From assembly GCA_032988165.1 (NCBI GenBank), contig JANTQF010000107.1, forward strand, positions 1 through 64,000: a stretch of 64,000 nucleotides of DNA. Reading direction: 5' to 3'. This DNA comes from Emmonsiellopsis sp. PD_33 (lineage: Eukaryota > Ascomycota > Eurotiomycetes > Onygenales > Ajellomycetaceae). Below the pieces are notes generated by a model. The model saw only the letters and a program-made list of their open reading frames with translations, did not search any database and was not told the DNA's origin. How positions within the stretch are numbered: the stretch's first letter is position 1; each line of letters begins with the position of its first letter. Made by a program: the position numbers and the translations under genes. Below are positions 1 to 12,541 of this stretch, piece by piece.

Positions 1-174
1 GAAAGAGTGAAAACATTGCTAGAAAAGCTCCGAATCGAAGCAAAAGTTCTTGTCTTTTGGCTTTCAAGCGGCGAGTTGAAATCGTACCGGATAATTGTCA
101 GTGGTGATGAATCAGGGATGGTGCAGGGGGCGATTTACACCATTTCGACATCCCCATGCCCCCACATTCATTAA
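1..174 (+). CDS. C-terminal end of a protein, possibly a cation-chloride cotransporter
   Basis: The first 57 codons of frame 1 are open up to a TAA at 172-174, so this is the 3' end of a gene that begins left of the window. The peptide starts ERVKTLLEKLRIEAKVLVFW and continues with a SGEL...YRIIVSG stretch. This resembles, from memory, the C-terminal cytoplasmic tail of fungal SLC12/Vhc1-type cation-chloride cotransporters, but no membrane segment is in view and I could not search. Base composition and CpG content are normal here and change to CpG-poor DNA right after the stop. The coding call rests on the open frame and composition only; the last 20 or so residues look less protein-like and could be beyond an unseen splice site. 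Confidence 0.4.
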   Translation, partial: ERVKTLLEKLRIEAKVLVFWLSSGELKSYRIIVSGDESGMVQGAIYTISTSPCPHIH

Positions 175-2600
175 TTTCAATTGTCATGCTGATTCCTTTT
201 CATTCACTTATAACTATCATTAAATAGAATTCAACAGAAACAATTTTTATGTCATTCAAGGTGAGCTACATTAACTTCATGGTAATCAGATTATAAATGA
301 CCTGTAGTGTCCAGGAATACAGAAGTAAACCTATACCCAGTTAGCTGCTTAATACCTATAGATGTTTATAGAGATATCCACTTAATGGTAGATCAGGTGA
401 ATTTCCTGCTATTATGTAGATACCTGTTTCCAGGTTTAAATTGGTAAGATGATTGATATATTACTACAAGGGATTATACACAAAGCAACAAATTGGCTCC
501 TATATGATTACTAGTGATAAAATAAAGTCGTCCTGCTAGTGTAGGGCATGACATCACAAATTAACTTCAAGTCATTGATGAGTACCATTTATCCCAGGTT
601 TTTGCTCCTCTGGCTGGGTATCAGAAGATCAGCTGAACACACTCATAAAATAATTGTAGAGATATTTTTTCCATGGTTTGTAACAAATTTGTGCACCTTT
701 GAAACTGTTTATCATGCAATTGATCTGCCCTGCATCATCTAGAAGACTTGAGGAGACAATAGAGGGATATACATATACAAACAATGAGATCCAACTTGAT
801 TTCTAGTTTTTAGCTGTAAAGTATGTTAATTGTAACTGTTTGAATTCATGCAAAGATTCCCTTTAATGAGAATAATCCAAGCATCTATATATCTCATGTG
901 AGTGTTAGCATATGTGACTAAAGATTTTTGATTAATGCCCTTTACAGAATAATATATCTACCCTTGGGAGTCACTAATTGCTCACATCTCAGGGGTGAAA
1001 GAGCTTCAGGAAAATATACTCTCAAACAAGAAGATAGTAATTTCTTCTTTCTCTTTCTTTTCATCTCATGCATGCTGATTTATTTCATATATACTAGCCT
1101 ATTAAGTCTATATAGTTACCTTTTCTAACATGATATCTTTATGATAATTTTTCCTTGCAACATGGAACCTTTCACTTTACTCTACCTACCCATTATTTTA
1201 CAGTGTGGGTTCAGATAAAGTTAGAGATCCAGGCACTAGTTAATAAATTTAATAAGTTTATTACCCTGATTTTAATGTTCTAGCAACCCCACCTGACACC
1301 ATGTAGGCTCACCTATCTATATACAGAGTACTTTAGGTGTAAAAATAACCCTAGTTCCTCTTCCCCAACCCTACTACCTCCACCCTCATGGGTTTGTGTA
1401 ATCTGTGCCTGTAGTGTTGATATTTCCACTTGAGAACCATTGCCAGTTCAAATGCAATAAGTGCTCCCCTGGTTTCAAGTACATCAGAAGCTTCTGCCCC
1501 TCAAAAGGGTTATTATTCTCAGCTGAGATGGTTTCCTTTGTATCCAGTCTTTTTAAGTTCTAGTTACATTATAGAATATAATTCATTCTTGACTAAATCA
1601 GATCCACTTTTACCTTCCTGATGAGTTTTTCCTCTGCAATCATCAGATCATTAGATCATTCATGATAATACCAAAAGTTTACCTTCAGATATGAGAGTAT
1701 TCATTGAACAGAGAGCCAGAATTGAAACAAGTTTTATCTGTAACTACCAGAATGAGAAGGTAAAGTACTAAAGTTACCAAGAAATAATTACATTCTATTA
1801 TTTAGTAATCACATCCAATGATCTGGCCAAATCCTCTGTAGTACTCTTCTTAATGTCCCCCTCAGCTTCATTCTTACAAGTTCACATTTATAGTTTAGAC
1901 TTATTTGATTTCAATACTTTACAGGCTGCAGATGGAATCCTTACTTTCTGGAAGTAAGTTGTGTCATACTTGCTAACTTAAGTGATGCATTCCTCTAATA
2001 TTAGTACTCTGTATAACCTATAATCTTAACTTTACCTTATTTGTAAATCACAAAAAATCAGAGCATACATATTACCTTGGGCTAAAGTAGTATTCAATGA
2101 TGATCTTAGGCAACACCTGCATGATGTTCCTATTGATGGGCTGCATACTCTTGCTCATACTTGCAATTATGTTTCAAAATGTTGGGGTTGGTTTTCAAAG
2201 TTGTAGTGGAAGGCCCCTGAGGGAATAACAACCAAAATAGATGATTATCCTCAGTATCAAATACATTTCAGTCTTGAGAAAAGAAAGATATCTTAATTTC
2301 TTTCAGCCAGCTAATCTATTTTTAGACAAACTTCTTATGTTCAGCAGATTCCTTTATCTTTCTTGTTAGTTATTCATCCTCATCAATGGCAATGTTGGCA
2401 ATTGACATACAGTACATAAAACTCATGGTCTAAAACTATGAAAGATAGTTAAAGCTTCAAGCTTTGATGCTAAAGGTTACATGCTGCGATATTTAGACAC
2501 ATATTTTGTTACGTTTTGCATTTTTATTCCACTTAGTTCTCTTTATTTGGCAAGTTCAGGGGGTTAACTAGTTATAACCCCTACATAAAATTAAAGTACC
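175..2600. other. CpG-poor, AT-rich stretch without recognisable genes
   Basis: I see one CpG between about 180 and 2460 (near 529), against many in the flanking DNA. No frame gives a recognisable protein and no terminal repeats were found. It is probably an old decayed repeat, but its type cannot be told. CpG becomes normal again from about 2610. Confidence 0.5.
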
Positions 2601-2814
2601 ATATTAAACCCTTCGGTAGTTCCTTTCCTTTCCTTCGGTCTTGGTCTCTTTTGCATCTTCATGTCAATTCGATTTACAGTCAATTACATTGATTGGCTCT
2701 CAATTTTGATAGTTTTCCGTGTTTTACTTTCACTTATTTCGAAATACTCGCGCGAGAGTAGAGCATCTGCGAACGGTTATCAAGCGCAATTTCTAGCCGA
2801 GCCAAGACGATTCC

Positions 2815-3354
2815 ATGTCGACTATACTTAGAACCGCCCTCCACAATGCCTTCCGTCGTCCTGAAGCTCTATCAAGTCAACAGAGATGTCATGACCTCAA
2901 AATATGGGTTGATACTGCTTCCCAATTTACGAACTTCCTTGATGATGCGGGACATCCCCATCAGAAATCTCGCCACGAGCTGATAATCCAAGCACCGACG
3001 AACGAATTCGATGGCATGCAATTGACGATAATAATGGAAACCATCAAGGGAGGAAAGAAGAAGGGGAAAGATTCATACGATGTTACCTTTGGCAGTATTG
3101 CCATACCCTTGGGACATTTTAAGCCGACCAAGGCGTTTCCTGGACTCTGCCAGAAGGTGGACGCGGATATCATGTACCGCCAGGTAGAGCCCGGATCAAA
3201 GACCAACGTTTGGTTTCTGTTACAAACTCTGGACTGCAGTTCGGACGAACCCACATGGTCTACAGCGGCTGTTTGTCAGGGTATGGAGTACCCTCCTAGT
3301 ACTTCCGTGACACTGAAATTCTATACCCGCGCTCCAACGAACATGGACCCTTAG
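2815..3354 (+). CDS. Hypothetical protein, 179 aa
   Basis: A single open frame of 179 codons starts at ATG 2815 and ends at TAG 3352-3354, inside a short island of DNA with normal CpG content between two decayed repeat blocks. It has no signal peptide or membrane segment. A lysine cluster (GGKKKGKDSYD) sits near residue 83. I do not recognise the family. A second ATG at 2846 in another frame has a better start context (CACAATG) but closes after about 45 codons, so the longer frame is preferred. The Gypsy element begins 45 bp after the stop, with its target duplication at 3394-3398, so the insertion probably hit the 3' untranslated or flanking part of this gene. Without homologues the call stays tentative. 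Confidence 0.4.
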   Translation: MSTILRTALHNAFRRPEALSSQQRCHDLKIWVDTASQFTNFLDDAGHPHQKSRHELIIQAPTNEFDGMQLTIIMETIKGGKKKGKDSYDVTFGSIAIPLGHFKPTKAFPGLCQKVDADIMYRQVEPGSKTNVWFLLQTLDCSSDEPTWSTAAVCQGMEYPPSTSVTLKFYTRAPTNMDP

Positions 3355-3398
3355 TCTTTTCTACCCTGGCACCAAAGTTGCTTACATTCCGTTATTTT

Positions 3399-3653
3399 TG
3401 TGAAGGGCTACGCCCTTATACCCTATATCCGTAGCTCGCCCGAACTTCACCCAATCTCTGACTGCCCAATCAGACACCTCCAACCAGGCCTTCATATGAA
3501 CATTTATCCACTCTGACCTCATGTAATTCCCTTCTATTTATATTACATAATCTTATGATTCCTTTTCCTTTTTCCTTTCTTTCTCTAGCAATTACAATCT
3601 TAATTCTAGTGTATAGCTCATATGATCCACTTATCAGAGCACACCCATTACAT
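3399..3653 (+). repeat. 5' LTR of the Gypsy element
   Basis: It aligns along its whole length with the 3' LTR at 8744-8997 and starts TG and ends CA. The first 45 bases still hold four CpG (about 3411-3440) that are CpA or TpG in the 3' copy. Beyond about 3441 every CpG is lost in this copy too, so a mutation boundary falls inside this LTR. Confidence 0.93.
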
Positions 3654-4321
3654 TTTGTAATCACTCACTTGATCTCTTCTCAGAGATCCCTATTATATTT
3701 GCCTTCCAAACATGACTCACATGTATAGTAGATTCCTCCAAACACAATTCACACATATAGTAAACTCTTCTGAAATCCAAAATACAACTCATCCAGCTCA
3801 GCTCCACTAGATGATGTGTCAGTAAAAGGCCCTAAAGCCCTGACAGTTCATATCAATATCTCATGAGATTTTCCTTTAAACTTTCTAAATCCTCCAAACT
3901 TCCTGAATTCTCCAAACTCTTCAAATCCAAACAATCTTTTGAATCCATTATGAACATGGACCCTCCACATAAAGACAGCATCTCTTCTCAGAGCTCTGAT
4001 GCTGAATTCTGAAACTTCATTTAGTAACTTGTAAATAAGATTGATCTCATCACTGAATAAAATCACACACCCACACTAACTTCAGTTTCTACTCCAACTC
4101 CTACTCATCTGACTGCTTCTTTCAATGACTTCCCAAAACACCCAAAGAAGAGGCTCACCACCCTCAAGAAATTCATAGGCAAATAAGTCTTCAAATACCC
4201 TGCCTGGCACCTCAGTGTGAAGGTCAAAATCACTTTGGACAGCCTTGCAATTAGATCTCTCACTGACCAGGCCTGGTACATCTACACCCAACTCTCTAGC
4301 ACTACCATCACCTGATTCCAC

Positions 4322-4990
4322 CCTTAAATGAAGGCTAATATCAAGCTCATTCCTATGACCCCCAACATCATTCTCAATCAGCTTGACATCCTTTTCTCTG
4401 ACCCTTTAGTGGCTCAGAAGGCCCTGACCTGGCTGCACAGTGTTTACCAGAAGACTGATCTACTTGCCATCTTTCTCTCAAAATTCAATCAGAAGATCCT
4501 AGAAGCTAGCAGCCAGTTGTGAGATAACACTGTCAAGAAAGCCCTGCTCAAAAAGACTATCAAGTTTGAGCTCCTGTAGTAGATCATCACCTCCATCAAA
4601 CCTCCTATATACCTTGAATATTACACAAAGCTCTGCAGTATAGAGAACAACCTGTCTAAAGTTAAGGCCATCCAGGGCTGAATCTATAGTAACATTCCTA
4701 CTACCTCTGGAGCAGCCTTTCCCAGAGCAACTCAGCCCTGTAATTCAAATACTATGAACTAGGAGCTGATAGCTTACATGAATGGTTTCTGCATCCTCAA
4801 TATGACTACCACTGCTGTCACTGACCACCATGCCTGAGATGTTTGCATCAATTGTGACAAACCTGAGCACAGAGCCACCAACTGCCACAGCACCCATATT
4901 CCCCTAAAACTGCCTGTATAATCCATAAATGTGCAGACTAAGCCTGAGGAAGAGGAGGACTTTGAAGATGCTAAATCAGACTTGGGAAAA
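4322..4990 (+). pseudogene. Decayed gag (capsid region plus CCHC zinc knuckle)
   Basis: The frame opened by the ORF at 4328 runs, with several stops, into a zinc knuckle at 4844-4885 reading CINCDKPEHRATNC, a C-x2-C-x4-H-x4-C motif in the same frame. The upstream part (LDILFSDPLVAQKALTWLHS and onward) has the look of a retrotransposon capsid domain. The downstream acidic tail (about 4936-4990) is typical of the end of Gag. The true start is not determined; the segment between the LTR and 4322 may hold the N-terminal part. Gag and pol lie in different frames, so the ancestor probably used a frameshift or a separate start for Pol. Confidence 0.75.
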
Positions 4991-5058
4991 GACTAGCTTC
5001 CATGTGAAATTGCAAGTAGAAGCTCCCAGAGTTAGATAGAAAGACCTTTGAGAAGAAA

Positions 5059-8000
5059 ATGACAGTTCCAATAATTCTTGTACCTACCATAGTTAATCAT
5101 TCTTTTAATATGAATGTTATGGTAGACAGCAGCTGCTGTTACTACACAATAATTCACCCTTATATAGTTAACTATTATAATCTCCTATATATCCCAATTA
5201 TCCCTCAAAAGATTGAAGGCATCAGCAGTAACACTAGCAGCTTCATACAAAACATGATGAAGCTTGATGTTGATGTCAGCAAATTCCTCCAAGAGAATAC
5301 TTATGCATATAAAATTGAGAATCTCCCATATGACTTCATGTTAAGCCTATCTTGATTATCTAAACATCAAGCTCTCATCAACACACACAACTAGTGCATT
5401 GTGTTCCCTGGAGACATCTATATGTTCAAAAAGGATATCCACAAGACTACCAACCTTCACTAGATCTCCATCAATGCCTTTGAACTCCTCCAACATCATA
5501 ATTGGAAGCTCAAGTTCTGATCCCCCATCAAAATCTTCACTGCCAGCATGTCTGACATAGAGAAAGCTCTCTCCCAACTCTTCAAAAAGCTGAAGACTGA
5601 CTCTACAATAGTCCTTCCCCCACACTATTATGAATTCCTTAATGTTTTTAACTACAAAGCTGCCAAGAAGCTCCTGCTGTTCTGCAGTGTGCACAATCAT
5701 TGTATTGAACTCAAAAAGACAGACAGTAAAGATCCCCAGCCACCCTGAGGACTCCTGTACAACATGTCACACAACAAACTGCTTGTGCTTCATAAGACCC
5801 TTAATGACCTTCTTAACAAAGGTTTCATCTGAGTTAGCAATTTACCTGCTGATGCACCCATCCTTTTCATTAAGAAGCCTGGTGAAGACCTCTAATTCTA
5901 CATAGATTACTGCAGCCTCAACCAACTCACAAGAAAAGACCATTATCTATTACTATTAATCAATGAGACTCTCAAACAAATCAGACAAGCCAAGTGGTTC
6001 ACAAAGCTTGACATCATCTCCACATTTTATAAGATCTGAATTACAGAAGGAGATGAATGGCTAACCACCTTTCATACAAGATATGATCTGTTTGAATGGA
6101 CAGTCACCCCCTTCAGCCTCATAAATGCCCCAAGCACCTTCTAGAAGTACATCAACTGGGCCCTACAAGACTATTTAGATGAATTTGCCTCTACCTACCT
6201 CAATGACATCCTCATCTTCACTGATGGATCCCACAAATAGCACCAAGAGTATGTCTAAAAAGTCCTCATCTGTCTCTACAAACACAGTCTCCCAATTAAT
6301 ATCAACAAATCTGCCTTTGAAGTCCAAGAGACAACCTACCTCAGCTTCATCATAGAGGCAGGGAAGGGAGTCCATATGGACCTCAAGAAGATTGCCACTA
6401 TCCTCAAATGGGAGGCCCCTATAACTGTAAAAGGTGTGCAAGGCTTCCTAGAATTCATAAATTTCTACTGACACTTCATTTGAGACTTCTCCAACATTGT
6501 CTAACTACTAACTAACCTCATGTGCAAAGACCAACAGTTTCAGTGGTCTAAAGAAGCAGACAAGGTGTTCACATGCCTTAAGAAGATGTTCATCTCTACC
6601 CTAATACTCATTGTATTTAACCCTGACCACCTAACAGTGATTAAAACAGACTTCTCCAGTTACATCACAGGTGGCACTCTCATGCAATGGGATGATGAAG
6701 GTGTTCTGCAACCCTGTGCATTTATGTCTAAGAAGCTCAGCCCCATCAAAGCCAACTATAAGATCTATAACAAGAAACTCCTCATCATCATCTGATGTCT
6801 AGAAGAATGGAACTCTGAACTCCACAGTGTGAAAGACTTTAAGATTGTCACAGATCATAAGAACCTCTAATACTTCACCACAACCCATAAACTCTCCAAA
6901 TACCAGATGTACTGGGCTGAATTCCTCAGCCATTTCTATTTTATAATCCACTATTACCCCAGTACAGAGAACTTCATGGCTGATGCCCTCTTCCAACATG
7001 AATAAGATATACCTTCTGAAGACTCCAATGCTTACTGGGCAAATCATGAATAAAGGTTGTTAAACTCATAGATCCTTAGGGACTCCAAAGTAACACTACA
7101 CAGAGTAATATGCACCTCACCCATCACTGTGCTGACCACAACCACTCAAGTAGATCTCATAGAAGGCTCCCCCAGATTGCCTCTACTTTTACTCTAGAAA
7201 CTCTGAGATGCTACTGTTACCTCCAATGAGTACCTCCAGATGATGACCTAGGTTGTATGAGATAAAGCTTGCTGCTTCCCATCTGAACTCCAGGCTCACA
7301 TTAATATAGCTGAATGCTCCATGGATATCAATGCTCAACTATACTTCCAGGGGAGGCAGTGGGTTCCTGATTCAGAACTATTACACACCTGAATCATGCA
7401 AGAAACTCACAATTCTCTGATGACTGGCCACCCAGGCTGTGAAGCACTCTACTAAATTTTATCCCAAGATTTCTACTAGCCTAACATGTCTTAGAGTATT
7501 CAACAGTTCATTCAGAACTGCAACATCTGCCAATTCATCATTGCCTGGCAGGATTACTATCAAGGTCTACTCAAATCTCTCCCAATCCCTGAATGCATCT
7601 GGCACAATGTTGCCATTAATTTTACAGTAGACCTCTCTATGAGTAATAGCTGCAAGAATATCCTCATCATTGTTGACTGCCTCAGTAAGGGTGTTATTCT
7701 TAAACCCTGTGTGAAGATAGATGTGCTCATAGTGGCTAAAGCCTTCCTTTAAAGTTCATTTTATTACCTTCATAATCTACCCTGTACAATCATCTCAGAC
7801 TATAAGACCCAGTTTGTTGGAGCTGTCTGGAGCTAAATCTACCAGCTCCTCAAGATCTCCCAGTACCTTTTGACTATCTATCACCCTGAAACTGATGGCA
7901 GCACTGAACACATAATTCAGACAACTAAGAACTACCTCCAAAAGTTCTATTTGTATGCTCAGAATGACTGGAATGAACTCCTCTCACATGCTGAACTTGC

Positions 8001-8733
8001 AATCAATGGCCACAACACTGTCAGCACTGATGTTAGCCCATTTTTCCTCTCATATAGTTACAACCTCAAAGTCCTTGATCTCACTGAATTACCTGAACCT
8101 TCCACTTCACCCTGCAGCCCAATCTAAATTATGGACACCATCATCTCAAAACTCCAGCAAGCCTGTGAGTAAGCTGAATCCTCCATGGCCAGTGCCCAGC
8201 AGAATCAACAGGATCATGTGAATGCCCACCAAAATCCTGCTGAACACTATGAGGTGGATGATAAGATCTAGCTAGACCTCTGAAACATCACAACTGATCA
8301 CCTATTTTGCATGCTTGACTATCAATATGCCAAGTATATCATCATTGAAGTCCTGAGAAGTTATAACTATTACCTTGACACACTACCTGAGATCTACAAC
8401 ATGTTTCACACAAACCTGCTCTGCAAAGCCTTCACTGACCTGTTCTCTTCACAAGAGATCACTGACTGGCATCCACCTGGCATCATTGGAGAAGATAATG
8501 AGGTAGAATATGAGATTAAAGCCATCCTCAACCACTGCCACCATGGATGAGAATTCCAGTATCTGATGAAGTGGCTCAGATATGAAGCCCCTTCATGGGA
8601 ACCAACCTCTACCCTGCAAGACACCACTGTGCTCACCTGTTACAAAGAGCTGTACCTGCCTGATGAGACTCTACCTGTGCCATCCCACATCTGATTTTCT
8701 GAGCCCTCCTACCCACCCTCTGAATCTGAATAG
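5059..8733 (+). pseudogene. Decayed pol: protease, RT, RNase H, integrase, chromodomain
   Basis: One reading frame carries all domains. Protease: a VMVDSSCCYYTII stretch near 5123 matches the VDSG active-site region with the glycine changed. Reverse transcriptase spans about 5890-6480, with KWFTKLDI, TRYDLFEW and the YxDD box at 6196-6213 read as YLND, so the first catalytic Asp is lost. RNase H spans about 6610-7020 (VIKTDFSSY start). The integrase zinc domain (H...H...CNIC) lies near 7400-7545, followed by the catalytic core with IISDYKTQF and TDGSTEHIIQ (about 7610-8050). A chromodomain near 8500-8640 reads VEYEIKAIL and WLRYEAPSWEP, placing the element in the chromoviruses. Many in-frame stops and the YLND change make it inactive. 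The terminal stop overlaps the polypurine tract. Confidence 0.9.
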
Positions 8734-8743
8734 GGGGGGATAA

Positions 8744-8997
8744 TGTGAAGGGCTACACCCTTATACCCTATATCTGTAGCTTGCCTGAACTTCACCCAAT
8801 CTCTGACTGCCTGATTAGATGCCTCTGACTGGGCCTTCATATAAACATTTATCTGCTCCAACCTCATGTAATTCCCTTCTATTTATATCACATAATCTCA
8901 TGATTTCTTTTCCTTTTTCCTTCCTTTCTCTAGCAATTACAATTTTGATTCTAGCATATAGCTCACATGATCTGCTTATCAGAGCACACCCATTACA
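8744..8997 (+). repeat. 3' LTR of the Gypsy element
   Basis: It matches 3399-3653, is preceded by the polypurine tract TAGGGGGGGA (8731-8740) and is followed by the ATTTT duplication. No CpG is left in it. At sites where this copy reads TG the 5' copy often reads CA, for example CCTGATTAGATG here against CCCAATCAGACA, which points to an ancestral CG at each site. Confidence 0.93.
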
Positions 8998-9002
8998 ATT
9001 TT

Positions 9003-9620
9003 CTATTCAATGTGAAGGGGAGGGAAAGGGGGCAATCTTATCTCTTAGCATGTCTTTTCTATTCAAGTTTTTCTAGATTTTTCATCAATGCCCTGGCAGC
9101 TATAGTTAGTTCATTGTTCTATAACAATAAATTTATTTCACCAGAAAATATGAGGCAAATTATGTACTATGTAGCTAAATTTAACTATTTGAGAGTAACC
9201 CTATCCACCTTATGCTGATATTTCCAGCGGCTGCTGCCTCACAAAATTGTTTAATTAATCATTAATGAGGAGTGGAGAGCTACTTCTTTACTGCTAGTAT
9301 TTAACAAGATATGAACTGCATTGCTTTGAATCAACCTGGGCAACTTTTACCTATCTGCTCAACTAGTTATGAAGAAGCTGGGGCTGTAATTCTTGAAAAT
9401 ATATTCAAATATCACTATTAGTTTCATGATAAACAAACACTAACTAATATTATCATCTTTAGCCATTTCCTACTTACTCTTAGTCCATTACCTTTCTATA
9501 CATCTCATAATGAAGTTAACTTTACTCTGTAGCTTCTCTTGTTTTATCACTATCCTTACAACATCTCACAAATAGGGGGGTACCTTTAAAAAATCACTTT
9601 TTCACATCATTTTCTATAGT
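9003..9620. other. CpG-poor spacer, possible LINE 5' region
   Basis: No recognisable coding frame is seen. One CpG remains at about 9228. The stretch lies between the Gypsy target duplication and the first LINE ORF1-like sequence, so it may contain the LINE 5' end or older flanking DNA; I could not locate the boundary. Confidence 0.35.
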
Positions 9621-9689
9621 TTCAAGCCCTCTAGATGTTTGCTGTTACACCCACAACTATCTCAGCCCCTTATACAGCAATTTATTACT

Positions 9690-11600
9690 ATTATAAGTGG
9701 TTATGAGATCCTCAACTTCATCTTATTCTTCTTAGAAGAATGTTACCACTACCTCTACAAACTTTATATACTCACAGGACCCTGAATCATCCTTCAATCT
9801 TTATACTGAGAGAGCTAATAAGTGTAGGTAATATAATCACTACATTCTATTATTATTAGCTTTTAAAGGAAGTAGTGTAGCATCTACTACCATCTCTACA
9901 GCCATCTAAAATCAGCTGTAGAAGGCTAAATAATAGGTTAAGATCTACTATAAGATTCTTAGTACTTTTATAATGTCTATTAATAAGTTTATAGCTACTT
10001 ATAAATAGTTTAGTTATAAGAACTTCATATAATCTATCTATAAGAAGTTTGTCTAATTTGTTTCCTTCTCTAATTATATAGAGATCAATGGGAAGGATTA
10101 TAGTATCCCTCTATAAGTATGTAGTCAATCTACTATAACTATCTCATTAAAGTTTATTACTTGAGTAGGCATCACTAAGATCCTGAAAAATCTCAGCTCT
10201 AATCCTTAGCTAGCTAAGACAGTAAGTTTAGCTGCTACTAAGAGCTATCCTACTATCTTAATTACCTTAGTATAGAGTGGATTAACAGCATCTTCAATTG
10301 AGTAAGAGGATTACTGAGTTCTCATCATTTTTTCCTCTAAATATTAGTTTATATAGTAGGAATTATATGCAATCTACCAGATAATCATAACTTACATGAA
10401 AGATATAAATAGTATTACTAAAATCCTCAGAATTAAACTTATTAGAACTAGTTAAGCTATCATACTTATAAATTTATCTATCTGAGACCTTCTAATGAGC
10501 CTTAAAACTATTATGATATTATATGAAGTTCTTAGTGCTATTAATATTTACATCTCTTAGTAATGAGTTAATTACATCATCTCTGATGTCTTAATATCTA
10601 TCATCTATTATGATGAATCTATTATGCACACTATCCTAAAGATGTCCTCTAAGATTAAGATATAGATTAAAAAGGCCCTAGTTAACTACTAATCATCTTA
10701 TTATAATACTAACTTATAGATAGGTAAGATAATATGAATCATTTTCTTTCTTAGATTAATTCTCAGCTTTTAACTATTTAATATTAGTAAGTTCTTATAG
10801 CTTATCATTAAGAAGCCTACTATCTAGAGGTATAACTCAGAGTGCTAAGAGTATTATTATCTATCTAGATATATTTAGCTTGCATGTTACTCTAACTGTA
10901 GCACTCATCTCAGCCAGCATGAGAGCTTTATGAGGGCTCAGTATACTAATAAGTTATATTATATGAATTATTATAGCCTCTACCTAGCTAGATATAACCT
11001 CTACCTGGTAGCTCCCAGACAGAAAAATAATATTCTTAAGTATTTATTGAAGAAGAAGCTGATCAGCATTCAATAATATAAGAACTAATACTATTAAAAT
11101 GTACAGTTTAGTAAGATAGTATATATAAAGCTTAATGACTTTATGTTAGTTACCTTATAATATATTTTAATACTAATATTAATATCATTATCTATCAGCT
11201 CTACTGGGAAATCTAACAGTAAAGTCTGCAAGATACAGACTATAAAGTCTTATAGAATAAGAAAAAGAGATTACTCTACATCTCAGAGTAAGAGTCTGTG
11301 TAATGAATAGAATTAGATTACAGTCTCTAGTCTTAAAGCCTATAATAAGTATATGATTATATTTTAAGGTAGTCTTAACTAGTATGATTTTTAGAACTAT
11401 AGCTTACAGGCCTCTAATAACTTAGAGCTTATGAATTTAACAGCTGATACCTCTATCACCTCTTAATATTAAAATATTAAAACTAGTATTATAATACTTG
11501 CTGTAATAACTATTAGTAAGACTCTGAACTCCTCTAAGTTTACTAGGTTAATATTACTTATATTACATTCTAGCATATAGTAACTCTATAGCTTACTTTT
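9690..11600 (+). pseudogene. Decayed LINE ORF1 (gag-like, zinc knuckles)
   Basis: The plus strand reads, through many stops, as a Ser/Thr-rich protein followed near 10870-10990 by a cysteine-rich block of the type C-x2-C...QH...C (text such as CSTHLSQHES and YLASYNL). This resembles the CCHC knuckle region of Tad1-clade ORF1 proteins, which bind the element RNA. The stretch after it (about 11000-11600) is Ser/Pro/Thr-rich, as in the ORF1 tail. Frames are heavily interrupted, and boundaries are approximate. The order ORF1 then ORF2 on the same strand supports the call. Confidence 0.6.
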
Positions 11601-12541
11601 AAATAAGAGTATGAGATTATCTATATTTAGAAGCTCTACATCTTTCTTAGTACTAAGATCTTGAACTACCCTGGCTATAGAGTGCAGATGAGGCCAAGTA
11701 ATTCCAAGTTTAAAACTCAACTTAGACTTGAAATTATTTATCTCAATTCACCCTGAGCACCTGCTATTATGACTCAGCTTAACTCACACTGTGTATTTTT
11801 TCAACTCAAGTAATCTTCAAATTACTCAGAGAATCAGGACCTTCAGGTAAATTTCCCAATTAAATTAGTCTGAACAGTCATATGACATTTATGCCCTGAA
11901 TATCTATTGCACATTTTTTTAATACATTACTCTTATGTATTGAAAAAGCAAATAGCTGTAAATCAAAAATTAAAAACTACATTTTATAACCTAGTGTCTG
12001 TATATATATAATGAAGTAGATCATCTTAACTAACCCCCCTTTCTATATTAATATATATTATTATTTATAGATAATAACATCAATTATTACTCTTCTTATT
12101 CAGTATAATATTTAATGCTCTCTTCTTTCATATGTTCTGCAGCCACTGACTGCCTTGTTTTTTTGCAGCCTTTACTTCACACCTCTTAGCTACTTCTCTT
12201 TATAATTCTTTTCCTAAGGAATCCAGATCATCAAACACTCAAAATCCTCTTTCATGCACAGGCTAGCTTAAACTGAGTAAACTTCAGGAGGTTAATGCAC
12301 CACCAGAGAGATGCTAGAGTGCTAATATATTACTGAGGAGACATTGAGAGGTTAATGCATCATCAAGGAGTATGAAAGTCACTGGATATCTAATTACTAT
12401 AGGTTGTCTTGATGTGAAACTATCATTTAATCTAATTAAAATCCACTTCAATGAAGGCTCCTAATCTTTATCATTTTATTACTATTTTCTTCTTAAATTA
12501 TCTGAAACTACATCATCTTTAGACTCATCATCTTCAGCACC

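Larger units (their letters stand above)
3399..8997 (+). mobile_element. Complete Ty3/Gypsy chromovirus retrotransposon, decayed
   Basis: The element is 5,599 bp. It is bounded by two LTRs of about 255 bp that start TGTGAAGGG and end CATTACA, and by a perfect 5-bp target duplication ATTTT (3394-3398 and 8998-9002). Internal order is gag with a CCHC knuckle, protease, reverse transcriptase, RNase H, integrase and chromodomain, which defines the chromovirus clade of fungal Ty3/Gypsy elements. A polypurine tract (8731-8740) precedes the 3' LTR. The pol frame stays in register from 5059 to its stop at 8731-8733 and is broken only by nonsense substitutions. No frameshift was seen, so decay came from point mutation, not indels. 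I could not define a primer binding site after the 5' LTR. The element cannot be autonomous now. Confidence 0.93.

Noticed and set aside
4322..8733. Active retrotransposon
   Set aside because: The YLND active site and many in-frame stops rule it out, although no indels were found.
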